Assembly: GCF_003990445.1 (NCBI RefSeq)
Contig: NZ_REEZ01000004.1
Location: 186,001-250,000 of the forward strand
DNA from: Pararhodobacter zhoushanensis
GTDB taxonomy: Bacteria; Pseudomonadota; Alphaproteobacteria; Rhodobacterales; Rhodobacteraceae
Direction: 5' to 3'
Length of the DNA: 64,000 nucleotides
Shown: piece by piece, positions 25,975-34,693 of the stretch
Layout of the letters: every line of letters starts with the position of its first letter
How positions within the stretch are numbered: position 1 is the stretch's first letter
Made by a program: the position numbers and the translations under genes
The notes under the pieces: generated by a model
Databases searched by the model: none
What the model was told of the DNA's origin: nothing
The model's input: the letters and a program-made list of their open reading frames with translations, nothing else

Positions 25975-26771
25975 CGCGACGGGCAAAGTCGCCCGCTCAG
26001 CCTGACGATGGCATACACGCCGAACGCCGCCGGGTCGCGCAAGGCGCTGCGGACCAGCCAGCCGAAGCTGGGCTTGGTCTTGCCTTCATTCACCATCAGT
26101 CCCGGTTCCATCCCGGCCAGCTCGGCCACGCCCAGATCCTGACGGCGCCGAACCCGGACCAACCGGCAGAACCCCTCAACCAGCGGCCAGTCATAGACGG
26201 CGGGAACCTTGATGCGTTCGGCGGGGGTAAAGACGATGCGCACATAGGTATCGTCCGAAATGATCGTCGGAAACGCCCCCCAGCGCGCCCGGCCCGGGGC
26301 ATTCACGGCATACAGCCCAAAGCCCGGCACGCCGTCGGCGACAAAGGGCAGGCGCATCCAGTACCGCGCATAAGCCCGCGTCACCCACGAGCGCGCGGTG
26401 ATGTTGGGGCTGCCCGACGCATAGCGCGCGGCGCTGGTGTCCAGCGTCTCGGCGAGCTGTGCCATCAGGGGCGGCGAAACGGTCACATCGGCATCGAGAT
26501 AGGCGCGCGTCGGATACAGCGCCGCCGCATCGCCCGCGGCCAGCGCACCGGGTTTGCCCATTGCCGGCAGATCCAGCACGTCGATCAGCCAACCCCGTGC
26601 GGCGAAAGCCAGCGAATAGGTCCGCGCGCGTGCAGCGGTGTCATCGTTGCAGCCGTTGGCGACGACGACCACCTGCGCGACCTCAGGACCCTCGCTGGCC
26701 AGCACGGCGGTCAGGCAGGCGTCGATATAGTCGGCTTCGTTGCAGGCCGGGATCAGGATGGACAGACTCAT
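25947..26771 (-). CDS. Glycosyltransferase family 2
   Basis: A 274-residue GT-A enzyme starting at ATG 26771 (MSLSILIPACNEADYID). This start overlaps the stop of the secreted glycosidase-like gene as ATGA, which outweighs a longer in-frame start at 26801. Motifs: VVVANGCNDDT, the DXD-type YLDADV and SDDTYVRIV. The last 28 bp overlap antiparallel with the end of the GT4 gene. Coupling to a secreted protein suggests both act on the same glycan. Confidence 0.85.
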   Translation of the reverse strand: MSLSILIPACNEADYIDACLTAVLASEGPEVAQVVVVANGCNDDTAARARTYSLAFAARGWLIDVLDLPAMGKPGALAAGDAAALYPTRAYLDADVTVSPPLMAQLAETLDTSAARYASGSPNITARSWVTRAYARYWMRLPFVADGVPGFGLYAVNAPGRARWGAFPTIISDDTYVRIVFTPAERIKVPAVYDWPLVEGFCRLVRVRRRQDLGVAELAGMEPGLMVNEGKTKPSFGWLVRSALRDPAAFGVYAIVRLSGRLCPSRQTSWVRGR

Positions 26772-28465
26772 GGGGCAGTAGCCTCGATCAGCGCGGTCCA
26801 ACGCGGCGTGTCATCGTCGATATGGCGCAGATGGCCCCAGCTGCCCCAGACCGAGGGCTTACCGATATCGTTAAACGCAACAAACGGCGCGGGCGTCAAG
26901 GTGCGCCAACCGGCAATCAGCGTGCGGTACAGCTCGCCCATCTGCGCCGACTGGTTGAGGGCGGTGAAAAACGCGACCAGCTCTTCGTCGCCATGGTCCT
27001 GCGGGCGCACCACGACATGCGTGCCGCCCTCATACATCACAAGCGCCATGCCATAGTCCTGCGCCACGGCGACGTGATGGGGCAGCGTGCGGTCCAGCAG
27101 ATCACGCACCGAGTTTTCCGCATTGCCTGAAACCGAGCCATCCAGCAGCTCTTGCGCGGCCAGATCCAGCGCGGTGTCGAACCGGTGCGCGGCGATGAAG
27201 GCATCGCGCGCTTCGCCGGTCAGGCCTTGCGCGTCGGCGTCGGTTTCAGCCGCCGCGCGGCTGTCGCGCAGCCAGCCCTGAACCAGCGGTTGCTTGTCTT
27301 CACTGTGCAATTCGCCGCTGAAATAGCCGGTGACGGCCAGCGCGTCGAAGGACTCGCTGGGCGGGCGGTGCGTGGGGTACTCTGCCATGTAGTCCGGCGC
27401 GGTGAGCATGTCGTGTTCCAGTCCGAGCCAGGCGGTGAACAGGCCCAGCACCCGCACCCGCCGCTCGGTCGCACCGGCGTAAACCGCGTCGATGATGCCC
27501 ATCGCCTGCGCCGAGCGGACAGCGCCGTACTGCACCCAGGCCCATTCCCGGTTCCAGCGGGCGCGCGCGCTCTGTTCTGCCCAGTCTGCTTGCGTGAAGG
27601 ACCAGTTCCAGATCTCGTTCGAGAACTCGAACCAGCCGCGCAGATCGGGGTTCAGCCCGTCGCGTACGGTTTGCGCGAATTGGCGGATATAGGCGTCATC
27701 GGCCCGGTGAGGCAGGGTGAACCACGGCTCGGCCCCCGTCTCATTGGCCAGCCGTAGCAGGATCTCCAGCGGGACGCCCCGGCGTGACCAGCTGTAATCG
27801 CCCATTTGTGCGCGCTGGTCCCAATGTTCGACGGTGGAATTGTTGGTCAGCATCCAGTCCATGAAGCGCAGGGTCTCAACCCCCTGCAACCGCGCCAGAA
27901 AATCGGGATTGAACACCTCACCCGCCGCATGCCGGGCCAGATTGCGTTCGTGCACGATGCTCAGGTTCCGCAGGGTGCCGCGGTTGAATTCGATCAGGAC
28001 CGAGCCCTGGCCGGGCGTAAACTCGAACGTCGCCGAGTTATCGCCGAAGCGCACGTTCCGCGCGGCGCCGGAGAAGCTGAGATAGGCGCTTCCCTCCCAT
28101 GTCGCGTGCCATGTCCCGGCGGTCGATGTCATCTCAGCGGGCAGATCCATCAGCACGAAGGTGGAGAGGCGGCGCACGGTGCGCGGAATGGCGATGACCC
28201 ATCCGTCGTCATCCAGCGCGCCTGCGTCGCGCAGGGCGTCTTCATCCATTCCACCCCATTGTCCGGGCAGATGGCCGACCCACCGCGAGGCATTGTGCAT
28301 GACGTCGATGAACGGCGCTTCGGTGGACCAGCCTGCGACCTCGGAAAGATTGAGGCCCAGAGCATGGCGCCCGTCGCGGGGTGAAACGTCGATCTGTGCT
28401 GCCAAGGGGCTGGCGGCACAGGCGAGAACCGTGAAAAAAACCGCGATCAGGGACGAGAAACGCAT
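26768..28465 (-). CDS. Secreted glycosidase-like protein of the polysaccharide cluster
   Basis: About 565 residues with an N-terminal signal peptide (MRFSSLIAVFF, hydrophobic core, cleavage after AAQ). After a beta-rich region (about 40-190), the central part has FMDWMLTNNS, a Trp-rich segment, and WFEFSNEIWNWS, where the Asn-Glu pair resembles the acid/base of clan GH-A TIM barrels; MYEGGTH later could carry the nucleophile Glu. I do not recognise a numbered family. Candidate starts are ATG 28465 (chosen, AAGGA about 10 nt upstream), 28477 and 28522. Coupled by ATGA to the GT2. It may trim or release the exported glycan in the periplasm or outside the cell. Confidence 0.7.
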   Translation of the reverse strand: MRFSSLIAVFFTVLACAASPLAAQIDVSPRDGRHALGLNLSEVAGWSTEAPFIDVMHNASRWVGHLPGQWGGMDEDALRDAGALDDDGWVIAIPRTVRRLSTFVLMDLPAEMTSTAGTWHATWEGSAYLSFSGAARNVRFGDNSATFEFTPGQGSVLIEFNRGTLRNLSIVHERNLARHAAGEVFNPDFLARLQGVETLRFMDWMLTNNSTVEHWDQRAQMGDYSWSRRGVPLEILLRLANETGAEPWFTLPHRADDAYIRQFAQTVRDGLNPDLRGWFEFSNEIWNWSFTQADWAEQSARARWNREWAWVQYGAVRSAQAMGIIDAVYAGATERRVRVLGLFTAWLGLEHDMLTAPDYMAEYPTHRPPSESFDALAVTGYFSGELHSEDKQPLVQGWLRDSRAAAETDADAQGLTGEARDAFIAAHRFDTALDLAAQELLDGSVSGNAENSVRDLLDRTLPHHVAVAQDYGMALVMYEGGTHVVVRPQDHGDEELVAFFTALNQSAQMGELYRTLIAGWRTLTPAPFVAFNDIGKPSVWGSWGHLRHIDDDTPRWTALIEATAP

Positions 28466-28571
28466 TGTCTTGGGCATCCTTGCTCTGCCAAGTATCAAGT
28501 TAGGATAGATTTTTCGATACATTCCAGAGTTTTCTGTGGAAATGCTTGGATGAAGGGACGTTGTCGCCTCG

Positions 28572-29741
28572 ATGGCTTCATTGGTAATGCTCTCCCCCGC
28601 CCCGATGGTGGAATTGCCTGCGGGTGAAGTGCTGCTCGACGTGAAATTCGTAGAGGGGATGAAGCTGCATTGCCAGCTCTGGCCGGGGCCGGTGCGCTGT
28701 GTGATGCGGCGCGGCCACTATCAGATCGACAGCCCGATGCGCTATTCGGTGGCGCAGTTGGGGTTCGATCTGATCGCGCTGGAGGCAGGCGCGCCCGTGC
28801 CTGAGCTGCTGCTGGACGAAGCCGCGCTGGTCTATGTGGCGGCCGATGACATGAAGTATCTCGACCTGCCCAAAGCGATGGAAATGCGGCTGGGCAAGCT
28901 GGTCTACACCATCGAAGAACCGCTGACCGGCCGGATCAGTCACGCGCTGGCCGCAAGCCCGTCGATGCGGCGGCGGCTGGGGGCAAGTTGGTGGAACATG
29001 CGGCGCGAGGGCGCGCTGAAAGCGGCGCTTCGCGCGGCGGACGGGGTGCATTGCGACGGCTATCCGGCGCATGACAGCTACAAACGCCTGAACCCGCGCG
29101 CGCTGCGGTATCTGGATAACCGGATGCGCGCGCCGATGATCGCCCGCCTCGAGGACCAGAGGATCCGTGCCGATATTCAGCGCCGGGGCGATCCGCTGCG
29201 GCTGGCGTGGTATGGGCATATGGGCCGGACGTCGGGCGTGGAAGACCTGCTGCCGATGGCGCATCTGCTCAAGACCCGCGGGGTGCCGTTCAAGCTGGAG
29301 CTGTTCGGCGCCGGGCCGCTGGAGACCCGGTTGCGCGACGGGATCGCCGGGCTGGGGCTGGGTGAGTCCATGTCGGTGCAGCCGATGGGGCCGTTTGATC
29401 CGGTGCTGGTGCCGCATCTGCGCACGGGCGCGGATCTGTTCCTTGCACCGATCCGGCTGTCGATGCCGCAAAGCGCCTATGTCGAGGCGCTGGGCTGCGG
29501 GTTGCCGATCCTTGGCTATGGCAACCGGATGTGGAAACGGATGCAGGGCGAATCCAACGCGGGCTGGGTGGTGCGCAAGAGCCCGGCGGCGCTGGCGCGG
29601 GCGGTCGAGCGGCTGCACGGGGATCGTGAGGCGGTGATCGAGGCCTCGACCCGGGGCGTGGAGTTTGCGCGTGCGAATGCGTTTGAGACGGTGTTTTCCC
29701 GCCGGATGAACGATCTGCGCGAGATTGCTGGCGTGGAGTGA
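28572..29741 (+). CDS. Glycosyltransferase, GT4-like (GT-B)
   Basis: A 389-residue protein. The C-terminal half is a GT-B donor domain with LAWYGHMGRTSGVEDLL, FKLELFGAGPLE and AYVEALGCGLPILGYGN, where Glu of VEALGCG stands in the usual retaining-enzyme position. The N-terminal half begins with VKFVEGMKLHCQLWPGPVRCV and is less typical, so the acceptor is hard to guess. Divergent from the secreted glycosidase-like gene across about 106 bp, it is the last gene of the polysaccharide cluster; a repeat element follows its stop. Confidence 0.78.
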   Translation: MASLVMLSPAPMVELPAGEVLLDVKFVEGMKLHCQLWPGPVRCVMRRGHYQIDSPMRYSVAQLGFDLIALEAGAPVPELLLDEAALVYVAADDMKYLDLPKAMEMRLGKLVYTIEEPLTGRISHALAASPSMRRRLGASWWNMRREGALKAALRAADGVHCDGYPAHDSYKRLNPRALRYLDNRMRAPMIARLEDQRIRADIQRRGDPLRLAWYGHMGRTSGVEDLLPMAHLLKTRGVPFKLELFGAGPLETRLRDGIAGLGLGESMSVQPMGPFDPVLVPHLRTGADLFLAPIRLSMPQSAYVEALGCGLPILGYGNRMWKRMQGESNAGWVVRKSPAALARAVERLHGDREAVIEASTRGVEFARANAFETVFSRRMNDLREIAGVE

Positions 29742-29780
29742 GTGGCGGCGCTCAGGCCCATCGAGGGCCTTCGCGCCGCG

Positions 29781-29841
29781 CAGGGGGCGCTGCCCCCTAC
29801 GGCCTGACGGCCTACCCCCGGGATATTTGAGGACAGATGAT
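29781..29841 (-). repeat. Intergenic repeat, copy C
   Basis: Lies between two convergent genes. Read on the minus strand it carries the shared core: CATC, TGTCC, TCAAATATCCCGGGGG, then a hairpin-prone GGCC stretch and the G-rich stem AGGGGGC/GCCCCCT (29782-29798). Its flank on the plus strand reads GAGGACAGATGATG, like a ribosome-binding site plus start codon, though no gene begins there. Related copies are at 40491, 47711 and 63461. Confidence 0.65.
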
Positions 29842-29844
29842 GGG

Positions 29845-30495
29845 TCAGCGGGCCAGTCGTTGGGCGATGGCGGGGAGCGCTGACCAGTCGTCAAAGGCCT
29901 CAGCGTGCGGGATCTGGTCGATCGGGGATTTGCGGTAGCCAAGGGTATAGAGCGCGAAGGGGACGCGCGCGGCCTGTGCGGTGCGGGCGTCGACCTCGCT
30001 GTCGCCGACATAGACCAACGGGCTGTCGTCCAGCGCCTGCATGGCGGCGAGAAGCGGTGCGGGATCGGGTTTGGTCACCGGCAGGCTGTCTCCGGCGATG
30101 ACCACCTCGAACATGTCGGACCAGCCGAAATGCGCCAGAACCGCCAGCGCCGGGCGCAGAGGTTTGTTGGTGCACAGACCCAGTTGCCAGCCCTGCGCCT
30201 TGAGCGTGGCCAGTGCGGTTTCGACGCCGGGGTAGACGGTGCTGAAATCATGCGCGATCTCGTATTCCGCAGCGAAGCGGGCGCGCATGCGTTCGGTCCG
30301 GGCGGGGTCGTTGGTACCGGCGGCGGCGCGTTCCAGACGGTCGACAAAGACCTTGGCCCCGTGACCGACAAAGCCCTGAGCCTGCTTGGGCGTTACCGGC
30401 GGCAGGCCTTCGGCCGCCAGCGTCCGGTTGCCGGCGGCGTGGATGTCGAGGGCGGAATCGACCAGCGTGCCGTCGAGGTCAAAGATCGCCCTCAT
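29845..30495 (-). CDS. gph: Phosphoglycolate phosphatase (HAD family)
   Basis: A 216-residue HAD-superfamily hydrolase that dephosphorylates 2-phosphoglycolate. Motif I is FDLDGTLVDS (Asp6 nucleophile and Asp8), motif II CTNK, motif III the Lys of PVTKPDP and motif IV VYVGDSEVDA. The start at ATG 30495 overlaps the stop of the MFS gene as ATGA. Other HAD phosphatases of this size share these motifs, so the substrate is inferred from overall similarity to Gph. Confidence 0.87.
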   Translation of the reverse strand: MRAIFDLDGTLVDSALDIHAAGNRTLAAEGLPPVTPKQAQGFVGHGAKVFVDRLERAAAGTNDPARTERMRARFAAEYEIAHDFSTVYPGVETALATLKAQGWQLGLCTNKPLRPALAVLAHFGWSDMFEVVIAGDSLPVTKPDPAPLLAAMQALDDSPLVYVGDSEVDARTAQAARVPFALYTLGYRKSPIDQIPHAEAFDDWSALPAIAQRLAR

Positions 30496-31733
30496 GCCGG
30501 GGCCATCAGGTTGAGCGCGCGTTCGCGGATCGGCAGATGCACCAGCGCCGAGAGCGCGCCGACAGCGATGCCGACCCACCAGACCAGCGTGTAATCGCCG
30601 TAAACGTCATAGAGCGCGCCGCCCAGCCAGACGCCCAGAAAGCTGCCGATCTGGTGGCTGAGGAACACCAGCCCATAGAGCGTGCCCATGTAGCGCAACC
30701 CGTAAATATGCGCGACCAGCCCCGAGGTCAGCGGCACCGTGGCAAGCCACAGCGAGCCCATGGCGACCGAGAACAACAGCACCGAGGTCGGCGTGATCGG
30801 CATCAGGATAAACGTCGCGCCGATGATGGTGCGGGCGGTATAGATCCCGGCCAGCAGGTATTTCTTGCTGAACCGTTTGCCCGCCCAGGCGGCGGCCAGC
30901 GTGCCGCCGATATTGGCCAGACCGATCACCGAGATCGCCACCGCGCCCAGTGCCGAGGTGGTGCTGATCCCCAGCGCCGCCAGCATCCCGTCGGGCGCGG
31001 GGGTGCCGCACATCTCGGTTACCATGGCGGGGAAGTGGGCGGTGATGAAGCCCAGTTGATAGCCGCAGGAAAAGAAGCCGATGGCGATGAGCGAGAAGGA
31101 CGGATCGCGGAACGCCTGTTTCAGCGCCTGACCCAGCGATTGCTCAAGCTCGGCGCGGCTGGCCATCTTTTCCGAGCGCATCATCGGCAGGGCAAAGAGC
31201 GACAGCAGGATCACCCCGGCGAAGATGATGAAAACGGTCTGCCACGGGAAATGCCCCAGCAGGATCTCGGCAATCGGTGCGCCGATGACCTGCCCCGCGG
31301 ACCCGGCGGCGGTGGCAATGCCCAGCGCCATCGAGCGGTTCTCGTCCGAGGCTGCGCGCCCTACAACGGCGAGGATCACGCCAAAGCCGGTGCCCGCGAT
31401 GCCGAACCCGACGAGGAACTCCAGAAGCTGCATCGTCCCGGGCGTGACGGCAAAGGACGACAGCACCAGACCGGCAGCATAGAACAAGGCCCCCAGGATG
31501 ATCGCCTTGCGGTCGCCGAAGCGCTCGGCAAACGCGCCAAACAGCGGCTGGCCGATGCCCCAGGCAAGGTTCTGGATGGCGATGGCCAGCGAGAATTCGG
31601 ACCGGGGCCAGCCGAATTCGCTGGCGATGGGGATCTGGAAGACGCCGAACGAGGCGCGGGCGGCGAAGCCGATCAGAATGATGATACAGCCGCCGATCAG
31701 GACGGGGGTGATGAGAGGGGCCTTGGTCGTCAT
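30492..31733 (-). CDS. MFS transporter
   Basis: A 413-residue carrier with twelve predicted membrane segments; the loop between TM2 and TM3 carries the MFS signature-like GAFAERFGDRKAI. It resembles the monocarboxylate/oxalate-formate branch. The ATG at 31733 follows AGGA; upstream in-frame codons lie in a GC-rich palindrome. It is translationally coupled to gph (ATGA). The substrate is unknown; a small organic acid is a reasonable guess. Confidence 0.85.
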   Translation of the reverse strand: MTTKAPLITPVLIGGCIIILIGFAARASFGVFQIPIASEFGWPRSEFSLAIAIQNLAWGIGQPLFGAFAERFGDRKAIILGALFYAAGLVLSSFAVTPGTMQLLEFLVGFGIAGTGFGVILAVVGRAASDENRSMALGIATAAGSAGQVIGAPIAEILLGHFPWQTVFIIFAGVILLSLFALPMMRSEKMASRAELEQSLGQALKQAFRDPSFSLIAIGFFSCGYQLGFITAHFPAMVTEMCGTPAPDGMLAALGISTTSALGAVAISVIGLANIGGTLAAAWAGKRFSKKYLLAGIYTARTIIGATFILMPITPTSVLLFSVAMGSLWLATVPLTSGLVAHIYGLRYMGTLYGLVFLSHQIGSFLGVWLGGALYDVYGDYTLVWWVGIAVGALSALVHLPIRERALNLMAPA

Positions 31734-31757
31734 GGGTCTGTCCTGAGCTGCGGGCGT

Positions 31758-31775
31758 CGGGGGCCCCGGCCCCCG
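31758..31775. other. GC-rich palindrome between the peroxidase-like and MFS genes
   Basis: CGGGGGCC-CC-GGCCCCCG is a perfect dyad 25 nt upstream of the MFS start and about 113 nt downstream of the peroxidase-like stop, on the same strand. It could form a hairpin at the end of the upstream operon, but no T-run follows on either strand. Confidence 0.35.
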
Positions 31776-31888
31776 TGCAAAGCGGCGCATCAGGTCGGGG
31801 ATTGCTCCCGCCACGATGCGCCGCCGCTTAACCTGTTCAACTTTTCGTCAGGGTCAAGCCCCCCAAGTCGCGCTGACCCTTCGCGCGA

Positions 31889-32452
31889 TCAGCGTGACTG
31901 TGCGTGATACTCTTCGTTCGGCTCCATGCCGATGGCCGAGGCGACGCGGTTGGACATGTTGAAGAACCCGACAATCGCTGCGATATCAAAGATATCGCGG
32001 TCGCTGAACCCCTGGGCGCGCAGCGCCTCGCGGTCGGCTTCGACGATCTCGGACGACGTCTTGGTCGCTTTCTCGGAAAACGCCAGCATCGCCTTTTGCC
32101 GCTCGTCGATCTTGGCCACGCGCCAGTTCATCACCAGCGCCTCACCCAGCGCCGGGTTGCCCGACAGCTGGCGCACGGCAGCGCCATGGGCGACCTGACA
32201 ATACCAGCAGCGGTTGGTGGATGAGACGACGACCGCGATCATCTCGCGTTCCAGCTTGGTCAGGCCGGAATCGGCCAGCATCAGGTCGTTGTACATCGCC
32301 GTGAAGGCGTTGAGCTTGGCGATATCGAAGGCATGCGCCTGCACCACGTTCGGGACCATGCCCAGCTTTTCGACGCAGATGTCGAAATAGCGTTGAGTCG
32401 CCTCGGGAAGCGGATCGACGGGCGGCAGATCGAGAGCGGTAATTCGGCTCAT
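31889..32452 (-). CDS. Peroxidase-related (AhpD-like, CMD domain) protein
   Basis: A 187-residue all-helical protein of the carboxymuconolactone-decarboxylase/AhpD group. The redox motif is NRCWYCQVAH, the CxxC followed by His that relays protons in AhpD peroxidases. The surrounding pattern matches the uncharacterised peroxidase-related family. It is third in a coupled operon (cinA, GNAT, this gene), each junction an ATGA overlap. The physiological reductant and substrate are unknown. Confidence 0.87.
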   Translation of the reverse strand: MSRITALDLPPVDPLPEATQRYFDICVEKLGMVPNVVQAHAFDIAKLNAFTAMYNDLMLADSGLTKLEREMIAVVVSSTNRCWYCQVAHGAAVRQLSGNPALGEALVMNWRVAKIDERQKAMLAFSEKATKTSSEIVEADREALRAQGFSDRDIFDIAAIVGFFNMSNRVASAIGMEPNEEYHAQSR

Positions 32453-33138
32453 GGTTGTTTCTCCCTGTAATGATACGCGTCAACTTCCTGCATGCCGAGT
32501 CGCGTGTAAAGAGCGCGCGCGCTGGCATTGGCGCGGGTGACGGCCAGCGCAAAGGTCGTCGCGCCGTGGCGTTGCGCCCAATCGGCCATGCCGCGCACCA
32601 TGTACTGCGCGACGCCCTTGCGGCGGAAATCCGGGTCAACATGCAGGGCATGCAACATCGCGATGCCCTGATGGATCGCCAGAAAGCCGACGCCGGCGGC
32701 GCGGTCCTGAAACCGGGCGATGAAGCTCATCTTGGGATCGCAGGCGCGTTCCATCACGGCGATACGCTCGGGGCCGACATGGCCCTCGGCCCAGATATGG
32801 CGCTGGATCGCCAGCAGCGGCCAGATCGTCGGTAGTGAGACCGGGCGCGGCGTTTCGGCGACGAGTTCGACGGGCGCAGTCATCAGCAGTGTAGGGTCAA
32901 CGACGCGGTAGCCGCGCTTTTCCAGCGCGGCATCCAGCGCGTCCTGATTGGCGCGCAGCTGGAACAGCGGCTGCTCTCCCAGCGCGTCAAGCGCGGCCTC
33001 GCTGAACGCGCCTTCCAGCACCGCCGCGCTGACGCGCTTGCCGCCGCCTGCCCCGTTGCGCAGGCGGAACGGGCCAGGCGTCTGGCTGGAGAGCGGCGGC
33101 CATGTCGCTTCGAGCGCGGCGAAGAGGGCGTCGCTCAT
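32449..33138 (-). CDS. GNAT-family N-acetyltransferase
   Basis: A 229-residue acetyltransferase. The acetyl-CoA binding motif A is seen in LHVDPDFRRKGVAQYMVRGM (R-x-x-G-x-A), followed by motif B ALAVTRANASARALYTRLGM. The first 110 residues are a divergent extra N-terminal region. Start and stop codons overlap both neighbours as ATGA. Substrate unknown. Confidence 0.87.
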   Translation of the reverse strand: MSDALFAALEATWPPLSSQTPGPFRLRNGAGGGKRVSAAVLEGAFSEAALDALGEQPLFQLRANQDALDAALEKRGYRVVDPTLLMTAPVELVAETPRPVSLPTIWPLLAIQRHIWAEGHVGPERIAVMERACDPKMSFIARFQDRAAGVGFLAIHQGIAMLHALHVDPDFRRKGVAQYMVRGMADWAQRHGATTFALAVTRANASARALYTRLGMQEVDAYHYREKQP

Positions 33139-33860
33139 GCCTGCGCCACCAGACGCGACAGCGCCACCACGGCAGCGTCGATCTGCGCCGCGTCGGTGCC
33201 GCGCACGACCAGTTGCGTGCCATGCGCGCCGTTGCGCTGATAGGGGTACGAGCCAAAGCTCAGGTCGGGGTATTGTTGCGACAGTTCCTTGAGCGGCTGG
33301 GCAATCTCGCCTTCACCGCGCTTGACGTCGATCATCTGGCTGAGCAGCGGGTCGCCGCCGGTAAGCGTGGGCAGCACGCTGGCCACCATCGCTTCAAAGA
33401 TCGCGGGGACTCCGGCCATGACATGCACGTTGCCCAGGATGAAACCGGGGGCCGAGGACACCGGGTTGTCGATCAGCGTGGCCCCGTCGGGGATGCGGGC
33501 CATGCGCAGGCGGGCTTCGTTCAGCTCAAGCCCGGTGCGCTGGTAATGCGCTTCAAGGATCGCGCGGGCATCGGCGCGCACGTCAATCGGCGCGCCAAAG
33601 GCCGCCGCTACCGCATCGGCGGTGATGTCGTCATGCGTCGGCCCGATCCCGCCCGAGGTGAAAACGTGGTCATAGGCACCCCGCAGTGCGTTCACCGCAG
33701 CGACGATGGCGCCCTGATCATCGGCCACCACGCGGGCCTCCTGCAGCCGGATGCCGCGCGCGGTCAGTGCCTGCGCCAGATGGTTGGTGTTGGTGTCGCG
33801 GGTGCGGCCGGACAGGATCTCGTCCCCGATGACGAGCATGGCGGCGGTGGGATTGGGCAT
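33135..33860 (-). CDS. CinA-like molybdopterin-binding (MoaB/MogA fold) protein
   Basis: A 241-residue protein containing only the N-terminal CinA domain: AMLVIGDEILSGRTRDTN, FTSGGIGPTHDD and GVPAIFEAM are its landmarks. The nicotinamide-nucleotide amidase domain of full-length CinA (about 410 residues) is missing, the usual short form in alphaproteobacteria. The family includes ADP-ribose and nicotinamide-mononucleotide hydrolases; the exact activity here is not known. AGAGGT precedes the ATG; first gene of the three-gene coupled operon. Confidence 0.88.
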   Translation of the reverse strand: MPNPTAAMLVIGDEILSGRTRDTNTNHLAQALTARGIRLQEARVVADDQGAIVAAVNALRGAYDHVFTSGGIGPTHDDITADAVAAAFGAPIDVRADARAILEAHYQRTGLELNEARLRMARIPDGATLIDNPVSSAPGFILGNVHVMAGVPAIFEAMVASVLPTLTGGDPLLSQMIDVKRGEGEIAQPLKELSQQYPDLSFGSYPYQRNGAHGTQLVVRGTDAAQIDAAVVALSRLVAQA

Positions 33861-33941
33861 GGAGACCTCTTGTGCTTTGGCGCGACGTTAGCGCGCTTTT
33901 GCGGCGTTTCCAATCGCGGGCGCGGGCGCTAAGGCTTGGGG

Positions 33942-34631
33942 ATGGAATTTGCCCGCCCCCTGCTCCGCACTACGTTGCTGTGCCGTTACAAACGCTTCCT
34001 TGCTGACATGGAATTCGACGGCACAGAGATCACCGCGCATTGCGCCAATCCCGGTTCGATGATGGGGATGGCGGAACCGGGGATGACCTGCTGGATCAGC
34101 GGCAATGACGATCCCAAGCGCAAACTGCGCTGGTCGTGGGTGCTGGTGGAAACCGGGACCGGCACGGCGGTGGTGGATACCGGCATGGCCAACCGGCTGG
34201 TGGCCGAGGCGCTGAAGGCCGGGTTTCTGAACGCGGGTGACTTCCGGGCCGAGGTGAAGATCAGCGACCATACGCGGGTGGATTTCGTGCTGGGCGACGG
34301 CACGCTGCTTGAGGTCAAAAGCGTCACGCTGGCCCGCGATGGCTGGGGCGAGTTCCCCGACAGCGTCACCGCGCGCGGCACCAAGCACCTGCGTGAGCTG
34401 ACGGCAGCGGCGCAGGCCGGGCGACCGGCGGCGATGCTCTATCTGCTGGCGCGCGATGATGTCGACCGGGTGCGGATCGCGGCGGACATCGACCCGACCT
34501 ATGCGGCGGCCTTTGATGCGGCGCGCGCGGCCGGGGTGCAGATGCTGGCGCTGGGCACGCAGATCACACCGCAGGGCGTGCGCACCACGTTGCCCGTGTT
34601 GGTTGTTCCCTCGCCGCAGGCGCGGATTTAG
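33942..34631 (+). CDS. sfsA: SfsA family DNA/RNA nuclease-like protein
   Basis: A 229-residue protein of the SfsA (sugar fermentation stimulation) family, which combines an OB-like N-terminal part with a PD-(D/E)XK nuclease-like core. Visible are RYKRFLADM, CANPGSMMGM, the RVDFVL and LLEVKSVTL strands (Asp and E-x-K of the core) and FPDSVTARGTKHL. The ATG at 33942 has AAGG 7 nt upstream; an in-frame TTG lies six bases earlier. Divergent from cinA across about 80 bp. Confidence 0.93.
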   Translation: MEFARPLLRTTLLCRYKRFLADMEFDGTEITAHCANPGSMMGMAEPGMTCWISGNDDPKRKLRWSWVLVETGTGTAVVDTGMANRLVAEALKAGFLNAGDFRAEVKISDHTRVDFVLGDGTLLEVKSVTLARDGWGEFPDSVTARGTKHLRELTAAAQAGRPAAMLYLLARDDVDRVRIAADIDPTYAAAFDAARAAGVQMLALGTQITPQGVRTTLPVLVVPSPQARI

Positions 34632-34693
34632 CCGGATCTGGCCTTTTCGCCGATTCGTCCCTATTTAGAGACCAGAAAAAAAGAGGTCAGACC

